A program made the translations under genes and the position numbers. Under the pieces are notes generated by a model. It did no database searches, was not told where the DNA came from, and saw nothing but the letters and a program-made list of their open reading frames with translations. Of a stretch of 8,915 nucleotides of DNA, positions 1 to 6,182 are shown in pieces. The DNA is from Halieaceae bacterium (lineage in GTDB: Bacteria; Pseudomonadota; Gammaproteobacteria; Pseudomonadales; Halieaceae), in assembly GCA_011524755.1 (NCBI GenBank), contig WTJR01000193.1:1-8915 (forward strand). Direction: 5' to 3'. The first letter of the stretch is position 1. Each line of letters starts with the position of its first letter.

Positions 1-600
1 AAGACCAATTTTGAAATCCAGACCAAAGGGTTCGGCTATTTCCTCGCGGAAATACTGTCCGACACTGCGACCATCAATGCGCCGAATCAACTCGCCGACC
101 AACCAACCATAGGTCAATGCGTGATAACCCTGGGTGGTTCCCGGCTCTCTGAAGGGTTGCTGTTGGGCGAGCGCCTCAGTCCACCTATCCCACTCGCGAT
201 AATCGAATTGGGGTACTCCACCCTGAAAGCCGTGCATGGCCGCTCGGTGGCATAAAAAATCACTGACTCGAGTTTTTTCTTTGCCGTTGCAGGCGTACTC
301 CGGCCAGTAGTCGCCAACTAACGCGTCGAGATCGACCTTGCCTCGCTCAACCAGCTGCAAGAAGCAGGTAGCCGTGATGGCTTTGGTGGTCGAAAATACA
401 TTGATGAGTGTGTCTTTGGACCAGGGGTCTGTTTTTTCTCTATCTTTGTAGCCACCCCAGAGATTGACCACCATTTCGCCCTGATGCTCCACTGCAACAG
501 AGGCACCCGTGTCGAATCCACTGGCAAGCGCTTGGGCAAATTGGTCACGAACAGATTGAAATCGAGGGTCGCAATAGCCCTCGACGAGATCATCACTCAC
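1..600 (-). CDS. Serine hydrolase, class C beta-lactamase / family VIII esterase-like (3' end beyond the window)
   Basis: Translated from a GTG at 600, the frame stays open to the left edge and gives the first 200 residues. The start is supported by AGGAG six nt upstream. No signal peptide is visible, so the protein is probably cytoplasmic, unlike true class C beta-lactamases. The nucleophile motif is S70-T-T-K73 within VFSTTKAIT. A second motif, Y159-H-A inside GYHALTYGWLVGEL, sits where the YxN tyrosine of beta-lactamases and of EstB-type esterases falls. The conserved stretch around YWPEYACNGK (98-107) and the EPGT segment (152-155) fit the same family. These enzymes usually hydrolyse esters through Ser, Lys and Tyr. 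The C-terminal half, roughly another 180 to 200 residues, is missing. It lies 29 nt downstream of a crotonase gene and probably shares its transcript. The substrate is unknown; hydrolysis of a terpenyl or other ester feeding the locus is only inference. Confidence 0.85.
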   Translation of the reverse strand, partial: MSDDLVEGYCDPRFQSVRDQFAQALASGFDTGASVAVEHQGEMVVNLWGGYKDREKTDPWSKDTLINVFSTTKAITATCFLQLVERGKVDLDALVGDYWPEYACNGKEKTRVSDFLCHRAAMHGFQGGVPQFDYREWDRWTEALAQQQPFREPGTTQGYHALTYGWLVGELIRRIDGRSVGQYFREEIAEPFGLDFKIGL

Positions 601-606
601 GCTTTA

Positions 607-611
607 CTCCT
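607..611 (-). promoter_or_regulatory. Ribosome binding site that decides the GTG start of the serine hydrolase
   Basis: On the minus strand this reads AGGAG, six nt before the GTG at 600. There is no in-frame ATG nearby that would give a plausible N-terminus, so this site fixes the non-ATG start. Confidence 0.7.
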
Positions 612-629
612 GTACTCTCTTAATGCCGA

Positions 630-1421
630 TTAATGGCCTGTGGTCCTTGCGGAGCGTTTCTCAACGAACGCTGAAATACACTCTTTGAAGTCCTCGCTAC
701 GAGCGGCCAGAATCCACTGATCCTGGTCCATATGCATAATGGACTCGCTCAATGCCAAGGCGTATTGATTCACACTACGCTTAATCATTTGTACCGCCAC
801 TGGCGGGAGATCGGCGTAGTGTCGAGCCCACCCCTGTGCCACCGCCTGTAGGTCGTCGCCAGCACAGATGTCATCGATCAAGCCCCAGCTCTCCAGTCGA
901 TCTGCAGCGTAGAGATCCCCGGACATGATGAGTTGTTTCGCTCGGGATAAACCCACCAATTCGACGAACAAGGGCACGGCATTCCACATGAGATTCATGC
1001 CCACCTTGACCTCGCCCAACCCCAAACGCGCATCCGTTGCCGCAATCCGGAAATCGCAGGCAGCCGCAATACAGGCGCCGCCACCCGTGGCAATGCCTTG
1101 CACAGCGCAAATCGTCGGCTGGTGAATCTCACGAATAGCCGTCAGTAGCTTCTGTCCGAGCTCAGCATCGCGCCGAGCTCTTAATAGCGAGCCACCCGGC
1201 TCCATGACAGAAACCTCTTTCAAATCTGCGCCAACGGAAAAGTCGGTTCCCTCGGCTCGGATGATGACGGCACGTACCTGATCTTTATCTGAGACTGCCA
1301 GTGCCGCATCCCTGAGTTGCACCATGGTGTCGCGATTGAGCGCGTTTCTAACCTCCGCTCGGTCAAGAATGATCGACGCAATATCGTCGTCAATACTCAC
1401 TTTGACGGTGTGGTCTGTCAT
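630..1421 (-). CDS. Enoyl-CoA hydratase/isomerase (crotonase) family protein
   Basis: The protein has 263 residues, normal for a single-domain crotonase. The ATG at 1421 is preceded by a purine-rich AGAGAAAG. The oxyanion-hole segment FSVGADLKEV is at 61-70. The second glycine-rich element, ATGGGACIAAACD, is at 111-123. The usual second catalytic glutamate is kept as E137 in LGLGEVKVGM. The position of the first catalytic glutamate of rat crotonase (E144) is taken by C117. This makes a plain two-glutamate hydratase mechanism unlikely; isomerase, lyase or variant hydratase activity are open options. The C-terminal AFVEKRSART matches the family's closing helix. It follows a 97-nt gap after the glycosyltransferase-like gene and precedes the serine hydrolase by 29 nt, so it may begin a second small transcription unit. 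The exact substrate is not predictable from sequence; a CoA thioester is certain enough. Confidence 0.85.
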   Translation of the reverse strand: MTDHTVKVSIDDDIASIILDRAEVRNALNRDTMVQLRDAALAVSDKDQVRAVIIRAEGTDFSVGADLKEVSVMEPGGSLLRARRDAELGQKLLTAIREIHQPTICAVQGIATGGGACIAAACDFRIAATDARLGLGEVKVGMNLMWNAVPLFVELVGLSRAKQLIMSGDLYAADRLESWGLIDDICAGDDLQAVAQGWARHYADLPPVAVQMIKRSVNQYALALSESIMHMDQDQWILAARSEDFKECISAFVEKRSARTTGH

Positions 1422-1461
1422 TGGCTTTCTCTTTTTATTGTTGTTGAACGTTATTGTTATT

Positions 1462-1482
1462 TGATCTAACTATGCCAGATCA
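1462..1482. repeat. Inverted repeat TGATCT-N9-AGATCA overlapping the possible promoter
   Basis: Two perfect 6-nt arms lie at 1462-1467 and 1477-1482 around a 9-nt centre. The element overlaps the candidate -10, which is where a repressor operator would be expected. Arms this short occur by chance fairly often in 97 nt, so the regulatory reading is speculative. Confidence 0.3.
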
Positions 1483-1492
1483 GTAGTCGCAA
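1464..1492 (-). promoter_or_regulatory. Possible sigma70-type promoter for the crotonase gene
   Basis: On the minus strand there is TTGCGA (1487-1492), then a 17-nt spacer, then TTAGAT (1464-1469). The -35 matches four of six consensus positions and the -10 only three of six, so this is weak. It is offered because spacing is ideal and the gap is the only place where an internal promoter could sit. Read-through from the upstream operon is the alternative. Confidence 0.25.
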
Positions 1493-1518
1493 GACATGCC
1501 CTACTCCAGGACACTACC

Positions 1519-2250
1519 TCACAACAACACGGCAACCTGTTGGCGGATGCTCTGAATATCGAGATCAATCTCATCGATCAGACTGGCACATAAGTTCAGG
1601 CACTTGGGTACTTGGCCACTCCGCTCGACGAAAAACTCGATGACCTCTGTGTCGCTCTGGCGTATCGCCTTCAGCAATAGTGGACTCATGGCGCCTGCTT
1701 CAGGCTCTAGATCAAAATGAGCGAGGTTGTGAAGCGCTTTAAGCAGCTTAGGACCCACCATTTGAGGTGCAATGTGATCTGGATCGACGCGTGCGATCAT
1801 CGACTCGATGGTGTGTATTAAAAAGTTGAGTACTGGCGATGCCTGCAAAAAAATCATGAAAGCATTGTGAGGCTGACGACGAATTTCTAAGCGGCCCGAC
1901 TTATCTCGTTGCAACCAGTGCTCTTCACCAAACCGTGAATGCGTCGTTGTCGATGGCTGCCAACTCCCATCAATGATCAGCGTGTCGGCATCGCACCAGA
2001 TAACCCGATCAGCACCGGCTTCCAGAGCAGCTTTGATATGAAGCAGACGCGCTAAGTCGGCGAGAATGGGTCCTCGCCCCGATAACTTCTGCCGATACCA
2101 ATCGGGAAGCACATCGAAAAAGCTGTCATCAAAAAATTGGTAGGTAAAAGCGTGGTCTTTCGACCAGGCCTCAACGCCCAGCAAACAATCCGTTACCCAC
2201 CGGGGTCGACTGTCGGGGGCGGACTGAATGACAACAGTCTTCAAATGCAA
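1519..2250 (-). CDS. Putative GT-A-fold glycosyltransferase-like protein (DXD motif), TTG start
   Basis: The protein has up to 243 residues. Residues 5-10 (TVVIQS) look like a first beta strand. The stretch from ADLARLLHIKAAL (64-76) to the motif D87-A-D89 in VIWCDADTLIID (83-94) resembles the helix and metal-binding DXD of GT-A glycosyltransferases such as the GT32-like group. The later pattern HNAFMIF (128-134) and VGPKLLKAL (165-173) also fits that group. There is no signal peptide or membrane segment. No ATG is usable: the first internal Met is residue 132. Translation must therefore begin at TTG 2250, immediately after the TAA of the preceding gene, or at TTG 2244. No strong Shine-Dalgarno is visible, suggesting coupling to termination upstream. 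A sugar-transfer gene is unexpected in a catabolic operon; donor and acceptor are unknown. The family call is by pattern only and could be wrong. Confidence 0.6.
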   Translation of the reverse strand: MHLKTVVIQSAPDSRPRWVTDCLLGVEAWSKDHAFTYQFFDDSFFDVLPDWYRQKLSGRGPILADLARLLHIKAALEAGADRVIWCDADTLIIDGSWQPSTTTHSRFGEEHWLQRDKSGRLEIRRQPHNAFMIFLQASPVLNFLIHTIESMIARVDPDHIAPQMVGPKLLKALHNLAHFDLEPEAGAMSPLLLKAIRQSDTEVIEFFVERSGQVPKCLNLCASLIDEIDLDIQSIRQQVAVLL

Positions 2251-3048
2251 TTAACCGGCTTTAAAGCGAGAACCTTTTTCCGGTGGTGGATTGGCACCGC
2301 CAGCAAAACACTGCGCCTTAGACATCCAGTCAGTCGCCGGATCACCAACCACAGTGAGACTGGTGTCACCAATATTCCTCGTTTGGGTCACCACCTGAGC
2401 AAATTCGACCGCATCCCCTTGAATAAAGTTGCTCTGCTGTGACTCACCATAGGTCCATACTTCGCCGCTTGGAGAGACCAAGCTCACGAATGGCATAGGC
2501 TCAGGCGGCGTTTCGCCTCTCACCTTGAATGTCCAGCCAAAGGTATTAATCCCCAAGACGACAATGTTGCGAATACGATCGTGCTCCTCACGATCTGCGC
2601 CCAGCACGTCGAAGACCTCCTGCCCATGCGCCCAGGTCTCCATTTGGCGTGCCGATATAGCCGATCGCGCGCTCATGCTGGGGCCTGCCCAAGGCACTCT
2701 TGAACTGGGATCGAGCGCGGCGTAAGCATCTGCCGTCTCGTCAACCAATGATGCCCACGCCTCACGCAGCGCCCCACCGCTGAGACCGTCCAAATACGCT
2801 TTTTCGTATTCGGGCAGCGAACCGCCTTTCATCATGTGCGCGCCAACACCTTCAAAAAATGCGGCGAAAGCCTCATCACCCTCGGTCGCGACCATGACAG
2901 CCTTATTCCAGAAATGGAGATGGCGGAACACATCGTTAATCGTCCAGGACTTGAACTGTGTCGTTTTCTCAAAGGCCGCATCATCCAGATCGGCAATCAA
3001 GGACTTAAGCGTCAAACTTTCTTCTCGAAAATCACTCGCTTGCTGCAT
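2251..3048 (-). CDS. DinB-fold, TIGR03084-type probable metal- and thiol-dependent protein
   Basis: The protein has 265 residues. The ATG at 3048 is preceded by GGAG (minus sense of 3055-3058) with a 6-nt spacer. The N-terminal half looks like the four-helix DinB/maleylpyruvate isomerase N-terminal domain. FRHLHFWNKA (41-50) supplies H43 and H45. RQMETWAHGQEVFDVLG (134-150) supplies E137 and H141, so one of the histidines plus E137 and H141 form the expected metal triad. W118 to M125 (VPWAGPSM region) is also typical of this group. Residues 180-250 form a second, beta-rich domain. Relatives such as mycothiol-dependent maleylpyruvate isomerase use a low-molecular-weight thiol; in a proteobacterium that thiol would more likely be glutathione. 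The gene overlaps the upstream flavoprotein gene by 17 nt, so the two are co-translated. A thiol-dependent isomerase or thioester/epoxide-handling role in terpenoid breakdown is inference. Confidence 0.75.
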   Translation of the reverse strand: MQQASDFREESLTLKSLIADLDDAAFEKTTQFKSWTINDVFRHLHFWNKAVMVATEGDEAFAAFFEGVGAHMMKGGSLPEYEKAYLDGLSGGALREAWASLVDETADAYAALDPSSRVPWAGPSMSARSAISARQMETWAHGQEVFDVLGADREEHDRIRNIVVLGINTFGWTFKVRGETPPEPMPFVSLVSPSGEVWTYGESQQSNFIQGDAVEFAQVVTQTRNIGDTSLTVVGDPATDWMSKAQCFAGGANPPPEKGSRFKAG

Positions 3049-4195
3049 CGTCTACTCCCTCAATAAATGCGGATATCCGGCCGTGAGCCTCGATGAAGTC
3101 GGTCTTGAACCCCAGCATGACATCAGCAACCGACTGCTCGGCATTCATCAGGCCAACCGCCTGTCCAACCCAATACGTTGCCAGTGCTTCAGCGCCACCA
3201 TGTCCACCCTCGGCTAATTTGTCGACCTTTCTCAAGGCGGGCTCAGAAACCAATGACTGAAGCGGCATGGGCAACGGTTCCGGAGCGCCTGTGCTTTCCC
3301 ATGCATCGGTCCACGCTGATCGCAACTGTCGTGATGGCTTACCCGTTCTTGATTTTGCTCTCACCGTATCGCTGGCTGTCGCCGCTATCATCTTGCGCTT
3401 AACGGTGGGTGTGGTCTCGGCCTCAACAGTAGTAAGCCAAACACTCCCACACCATGCACCCTCTGCCCCCATCGTCATGGCCGCCGCCATTTGCTCACCG
3501 GTGGCAATACCGCCCGCCGCAAGCACCGGCACAGAAAGATTATGTTGTTTCAAAGCCCGACAGACCTCGGGAACCAAAACCATGGTGCTGACGGCACCGC
3601 AGTGTCCTCCAGCCTCTCCGCCTGCAGCAATCAGGACATCAACGCCCGCTCTCGCCTGATTGAGTGCATGATTAACCGTACCCACAAGCGCGCCCACTTT
3701 AATGCCATGCGCACGAGCAAACTCGAACATGTTGGGTGGTGGGACACCGAGTGCGTTGACCAGCAGCGCGACCGAATACTCGGCAGCGACTTCGAGCATG
3801 GCATTCGTCTTTTGACCTTGAATGTTATGCGTGAAGGTCAGATCGTAATTTCGATCTGCAGCGAGATCCGATGTGTCGATACCTTGTGACTCGAGAATGG
3901 AATCTGCGAACTCGATGTGACCATCCGGGACCATATTCACCAGATCAGTGTCACTAATGGATTCGTCTTTACCAATTGCTGCATTAGGCACGATGAGGTC
4001 GAGACCAAACGGTCGTCCATTGGTATGGGCAGCAATCCAGTCAAGCTCAACACGCAACTCTTCGGGCGTTAGTTCCACCGCTCCTAGCACTCCGAAACCG
4101 CCGTTACGCGAGACGGCGGCTACTACGTCGCGACAATGACTAAACGCGAATAGCGGAAACTCAATATCGAATGTTTCTGTCAGTGAAGGCTTCAT
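3032..4195 (-). CDS. Nitronate monooxygenase-family flavoprotein (2-nitropropane dioxygenase-like; possible CoA-ester reductase)
   Basis: The protein has 387 residues. It has an FMN-binding TIM barrel with family landmarks in order: an N-terminal PLFAFSHCRDVVAAVSRNGG stretch (14-33), the AGGEAGGHCG motif at 191-200 with H198 at the catalytic-histidine position, and the phosphate-binding region LAAGGIATGEQMAAAMTMGA (225-244) followed by WCGSVWL. The TGKPSRQLRSAW segment (284-295) is typical of the longer subgroup found beside CoA-ester genes. The ATG at 4195 overlaps the atuF stop (ATGA, 4 nt) and has GGAG eight nt upstream. Annotation as nitronate monooxygenase is by family. Members of this fold include IpdC of the mycobacterial steroid pathway, which acts on a CoA thioester, so a reductase or dehydrogenase of a terpenoid-CoA is at least as likely given the neighbours. 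It overlaps the next gene by 17 nt. Confidence 0.8.
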   Translation of the reverse strand: MKPSLTETFDIEFPLFAFSHCRDVVAAVSRNGGFGVLGAVELTPEELRVELDWIAAHTNGRPFGLDLIVPNAAIGKDESISDTDLVNMVPDGHIEFADSILESQGIDTSDLAADRNYDLTFTHNIQGQKTNAMLEVAAEYSVALLVNALGVPPPNMFEFARAHGIKVGALVGTVNHALNQARAGVDVLIAAGGEAGGHCGAVSTMVLVPEVCRALKQHNLSVPVLAAGGIATGEQMAAAMTMGAEGAWCGSVWLTTVEAETTPTVKRKMIAATASDTVRAKSRTGKPSRQLRSAWTDAWESTGAPEPLPMPLQSLVSEPALRKVDKLAEGGHGGAEALATYWVGQAVGLMNAEQSVADVMLGFKTDFIEAHGRISAFIEGVDDAASE

Positions 4196-6180
4196 TCCTC
4201 TAGCTCCAACATCATGATGAGGTCACCTGCACCTATCTGCTTACCGGCCACCGCCATCACATCGACGACAGCACCGTCACCGGGTGCAATGAGCTCATGT
4301 TGCATTTTCATGGCCTCGAGAACCGCAATGCGCTGGCCTTTTGTGACCGCATCACCCGCTGCCACATCGATTGATAACAGCTGCCCGTGCATCGGCGCCG
4401 TGATCGTGCCGCCACCGGCCGCCTCCTCTGCCTCGGGCGGAATACGCGTGCTGTCCGCCAGCATCATTGAAAGAGAGTCGGAGGCGAGATAAAGCGTCGC
4501 GGGCGCCTCCGAGTGGAAGTGATAGCGATGGGAAAGTCCGTCAACCTCCAGCGTCATGGCATTGTCATCAATATCCGTCACCACCAGATGATGATTATCA
4601 GCGCCCACAGACACCTCGTACTCACCTGCACTAAGTGGCACGACGAGTACCTCGCGAGCGTCCTCTCCCACGTCGTATGACTTCGTGTCTGTCACACGAC
4701 CCATTGAAACCCAGTCGAGCAGCTCCTCGTTTACCGAAGCCGATTGGCTGTGATGGGTTTCCATGGCCAAGACATGCTGTATCGCACCTGCGCTCGCCAG
4801 ATCAGCACTAGTCACTTCAGCCGGCGTAAACGCATCGCCGTAGTTATCGGCAATAAACGCCGTGGTTGCCGCGCCAGAAATGAACTCATCTCGGTCCATC
4901 ACATCAATCAAAAAGTCTCGATTGTTTTCCGGACCAAATAAGGCCGTGCCCTGTAGCGCACTTCTCATTTTCAGACGCGCGTCCTCTCGCGTATCGCCAT
5001 AGGTAATCAATTTGGCCACCATCGCGTCGTAAAACGGGGTGACTTCATCACCCGTCTCCACACCAGCATCCACTCTGATGCCGGGACCCTGCGGCTGCGT
5101 GAATAACTTAACAGCACCAGTACTGGGCAAAAATCCTGACGCCGGATCTTCCGCGTACAAACGAACCTCAATGGCGTGTCCAAATAGTTCAATGTCTTCC
5201 TGCTCTGCGGGCAGGTCTTCACCTCGCGCAACCCGAATCTGCCACTCAACAAGATCGTATCCGGTCACCATTTCGGTCACAGGGTGTTCAACCTGAAGCC
5301 GCGTGTTCATTTCGAGGAAATAAAATTCTCCCGCTTCGTCCAGCAAGAATTCGACCGTGCCTGCGCCGACATAATTCACGGCCTTCGCGGCCTCGACTGC
5401 CGACTTACCCATTGCCTCACGCAGCTCAGGCGTCATCACCGGGCAAGGCGCTTCCTCGACCACCTTCTGATGCCGGCGCTGAATAGAGCAATCTCGCTCG
5501 CCTAGGTAGACCGTATTACCCGCCTTGTCGGCAAATACCTGAATCTCAACGTGCCGCGGTCGCATGACTGCCTTTTCAATAATCAGCTCGCTCGAACCAA
5601 AAGCGTTCTTGGCTTCCGATTGCGCCATATCGATGGCGGTTTCGAGTTCACTTAGCTCGTGGACAAGGCGCATACCACGGCCACCACCGCCAGCCGCCGC
5701 TTTAACCATGACCGGAAGTCCAATTTTTTCCGCCTCCGCAACAAGGGTACTTATCTTCTGGTCATCGCCCTGATACCCAGGAACACAGGGAACACCGGCA
5801 TCGATCATGGCGCGCTTTGCCCTCGCTTTATCGCCCATGACTTCAATGGCGGCATTGGGTGGACCGATAAATTCAATACCTTTGGCTTCGCAAGCGGAGG
5901 CAAAGGCTTGGTTTTCAGAGAGAAAACCGTAACCGGGATGGATGCAGTCAGCACCCGTGCGCTCCGCTGCATCCAGAATGGCATCCAACTGCAGATAAGA
6001 ATCTGCTACCGGTGCGGGACCAATGCAGACCGACTGATCTGCTTCCCTTACGTGCTGTGCATTGGCATCCGCTTCAGAGTAGACAGCCACTGTTTTCAAG
6101 CCCATAGCCTTGGCCGTACGCATCACCCGAACGGCAATTTCACCGCGATTGGCCACTAATAACGTCGTTAGTGCCTTCAT
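4192..6180 (-). CDS. atuF: Geranyl-CoA carboxylase, biotin-containing alpha subunit (AtuF-like)
   Basis: The protein has 662 residues, essentially the length of P. aeruginosa AtuF. The biotin carboxylase domain spans about 1-450: glycine-rich loop GGGGRGM (164-170), ATP and bicarbonate residues K118, K160, H210, K239 and R340, and the E277, E290, N292, R294 set in LEMNTRLQVEHPVTE. A BT-like linker domain follows (about 460-585). The C-terminal biotinyl domain carries LEAMKMQHEL with biotinylated K625. Upstream of it the usual APMPG reads APMHG (595-599). The enzyme fixes bicarbonate onto biotin at the cost of ATP and hands it to the AtuC subunit, converting geranyl-CoA to isohexenylglutaconyl-CoA in the cytoplasm. 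I chose the ATG at 6180, 2 nt after the atuE stop and with GGAG upstream; the longer frame from 6264 would add a basic, non-homologous stretch overlapping atuE. Methylcrotonyl-CoA carboxylase alpha is the main alternative. Confidence 0.88.
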   Translation of the reverse strand: MKALTTLLVANRGEIAVRVMRTAKAMGLKTVAVYSEADANAQHVREADQSVCIGPAPVADSYLQLDAILDAAERTGADCIHPGYGFLSENQAFASACEAKGIEFIGPPNAAIEVMGDKARAKRAMIDAGVPCVPGYQGDDQKISTLVAEAEKIGLPVMVKAAAGGGGRGMRLVHELSELETAIDMAQSEAKNAFGSSELIIEKAVMRPRHVEIQVFADKAGNTVYLGERDCSIQRRHQKVVEEAPCPVMTPELREAMGKSAVEAAKAVNYVGAGTVEFLLDEAGEFYFLEMNTRLQVEHPVTEMVTGYDLVEWQIRVARGEDLPAEQEDIELFGHAIEVRLYAEDPASGFLPSTGAVKLFTQPQGPGIRVDAGVETGDEVTPFYDAMVAKLITYGDTREDARLKMRSALQGTALFGPENNRDFLIDVMDRDEFISGAATTAFIADNYGDAFTPAEVTSADLASAGAIQHVLAMETHHSQSASVNEELLDWVSMGRVTDTKSYDVGEDAREVLVVPLSAGEYEVSVGADNHHLVVTDIDDNAMTLEVDGLSHRYHFHSEAPATLYLASDSLSMMLADSTRIPPEAEEAAGGGTITAPMHGQLLSIDVAAGDAVTKGQRIAVLEAMKMQHELIAPGDGAVVDVMAVAGKQIGAGDLIMMLELEE

Positions 6181-6182
6181 AG

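Larger units (their letters stand above)
1422..1518 (-). other. AT-rich intergenic region, the only sizeable gap in the window
   Basis: These 97 nt separate the glycosyltransferase-like gene from the crotonase gene. The half nearest the crotonase start is an A- and C-rich leader (minus-strand sense) containing an 8-nt direct repeat (TTATTGTT in plus sense at 1435-1442 and 1451-1458), so the 5' UTR is probably unstructured. I see no GC-rich stem followed by a T run, hence no intrinsic terminator for the upstream operon. Confidence 0.6.

Noticed and set aside
318..596. 92-codon minus-strand frame starting at 596
   Set aside because: It is out of frame with the serine hydrolase read from GTG 600, which carries the STTK and YHA motifs and a good RBS.
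1422..1518. Intrinsic terminator after the glycosyltransferase-like gene
   Set aside because: No GC-rich stem followed by a T run on the minus strand was found; only weak 6-nt arms with an AT-rich surrounding.
2258..2267. Perfect 10-nt palindrome GCTTTAAAGC near the 3' end of the DinB-like gene
   Set aside because: It lies inside codons for the C-terminal residues, has no loop or T run for a terminator, and is short enough to arise by chance.
3267..3889. Overlapping plus-strand open frames of about 130 codons opposite the flavoprotein gene
   Set aside because: Composition is low-complexity Ala/Pro/Ser/Thr, typical of antisense shadows, while the minus strand encodes clear family motifs.
5659..6159. 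166-codon plus-strand open frame opposite atuF
   Set aside because: It lies wholly antisense to the conserved ATP-grasp coding region, has no RBS and no recognisable protein features; it is a by-product of atuF codon use.
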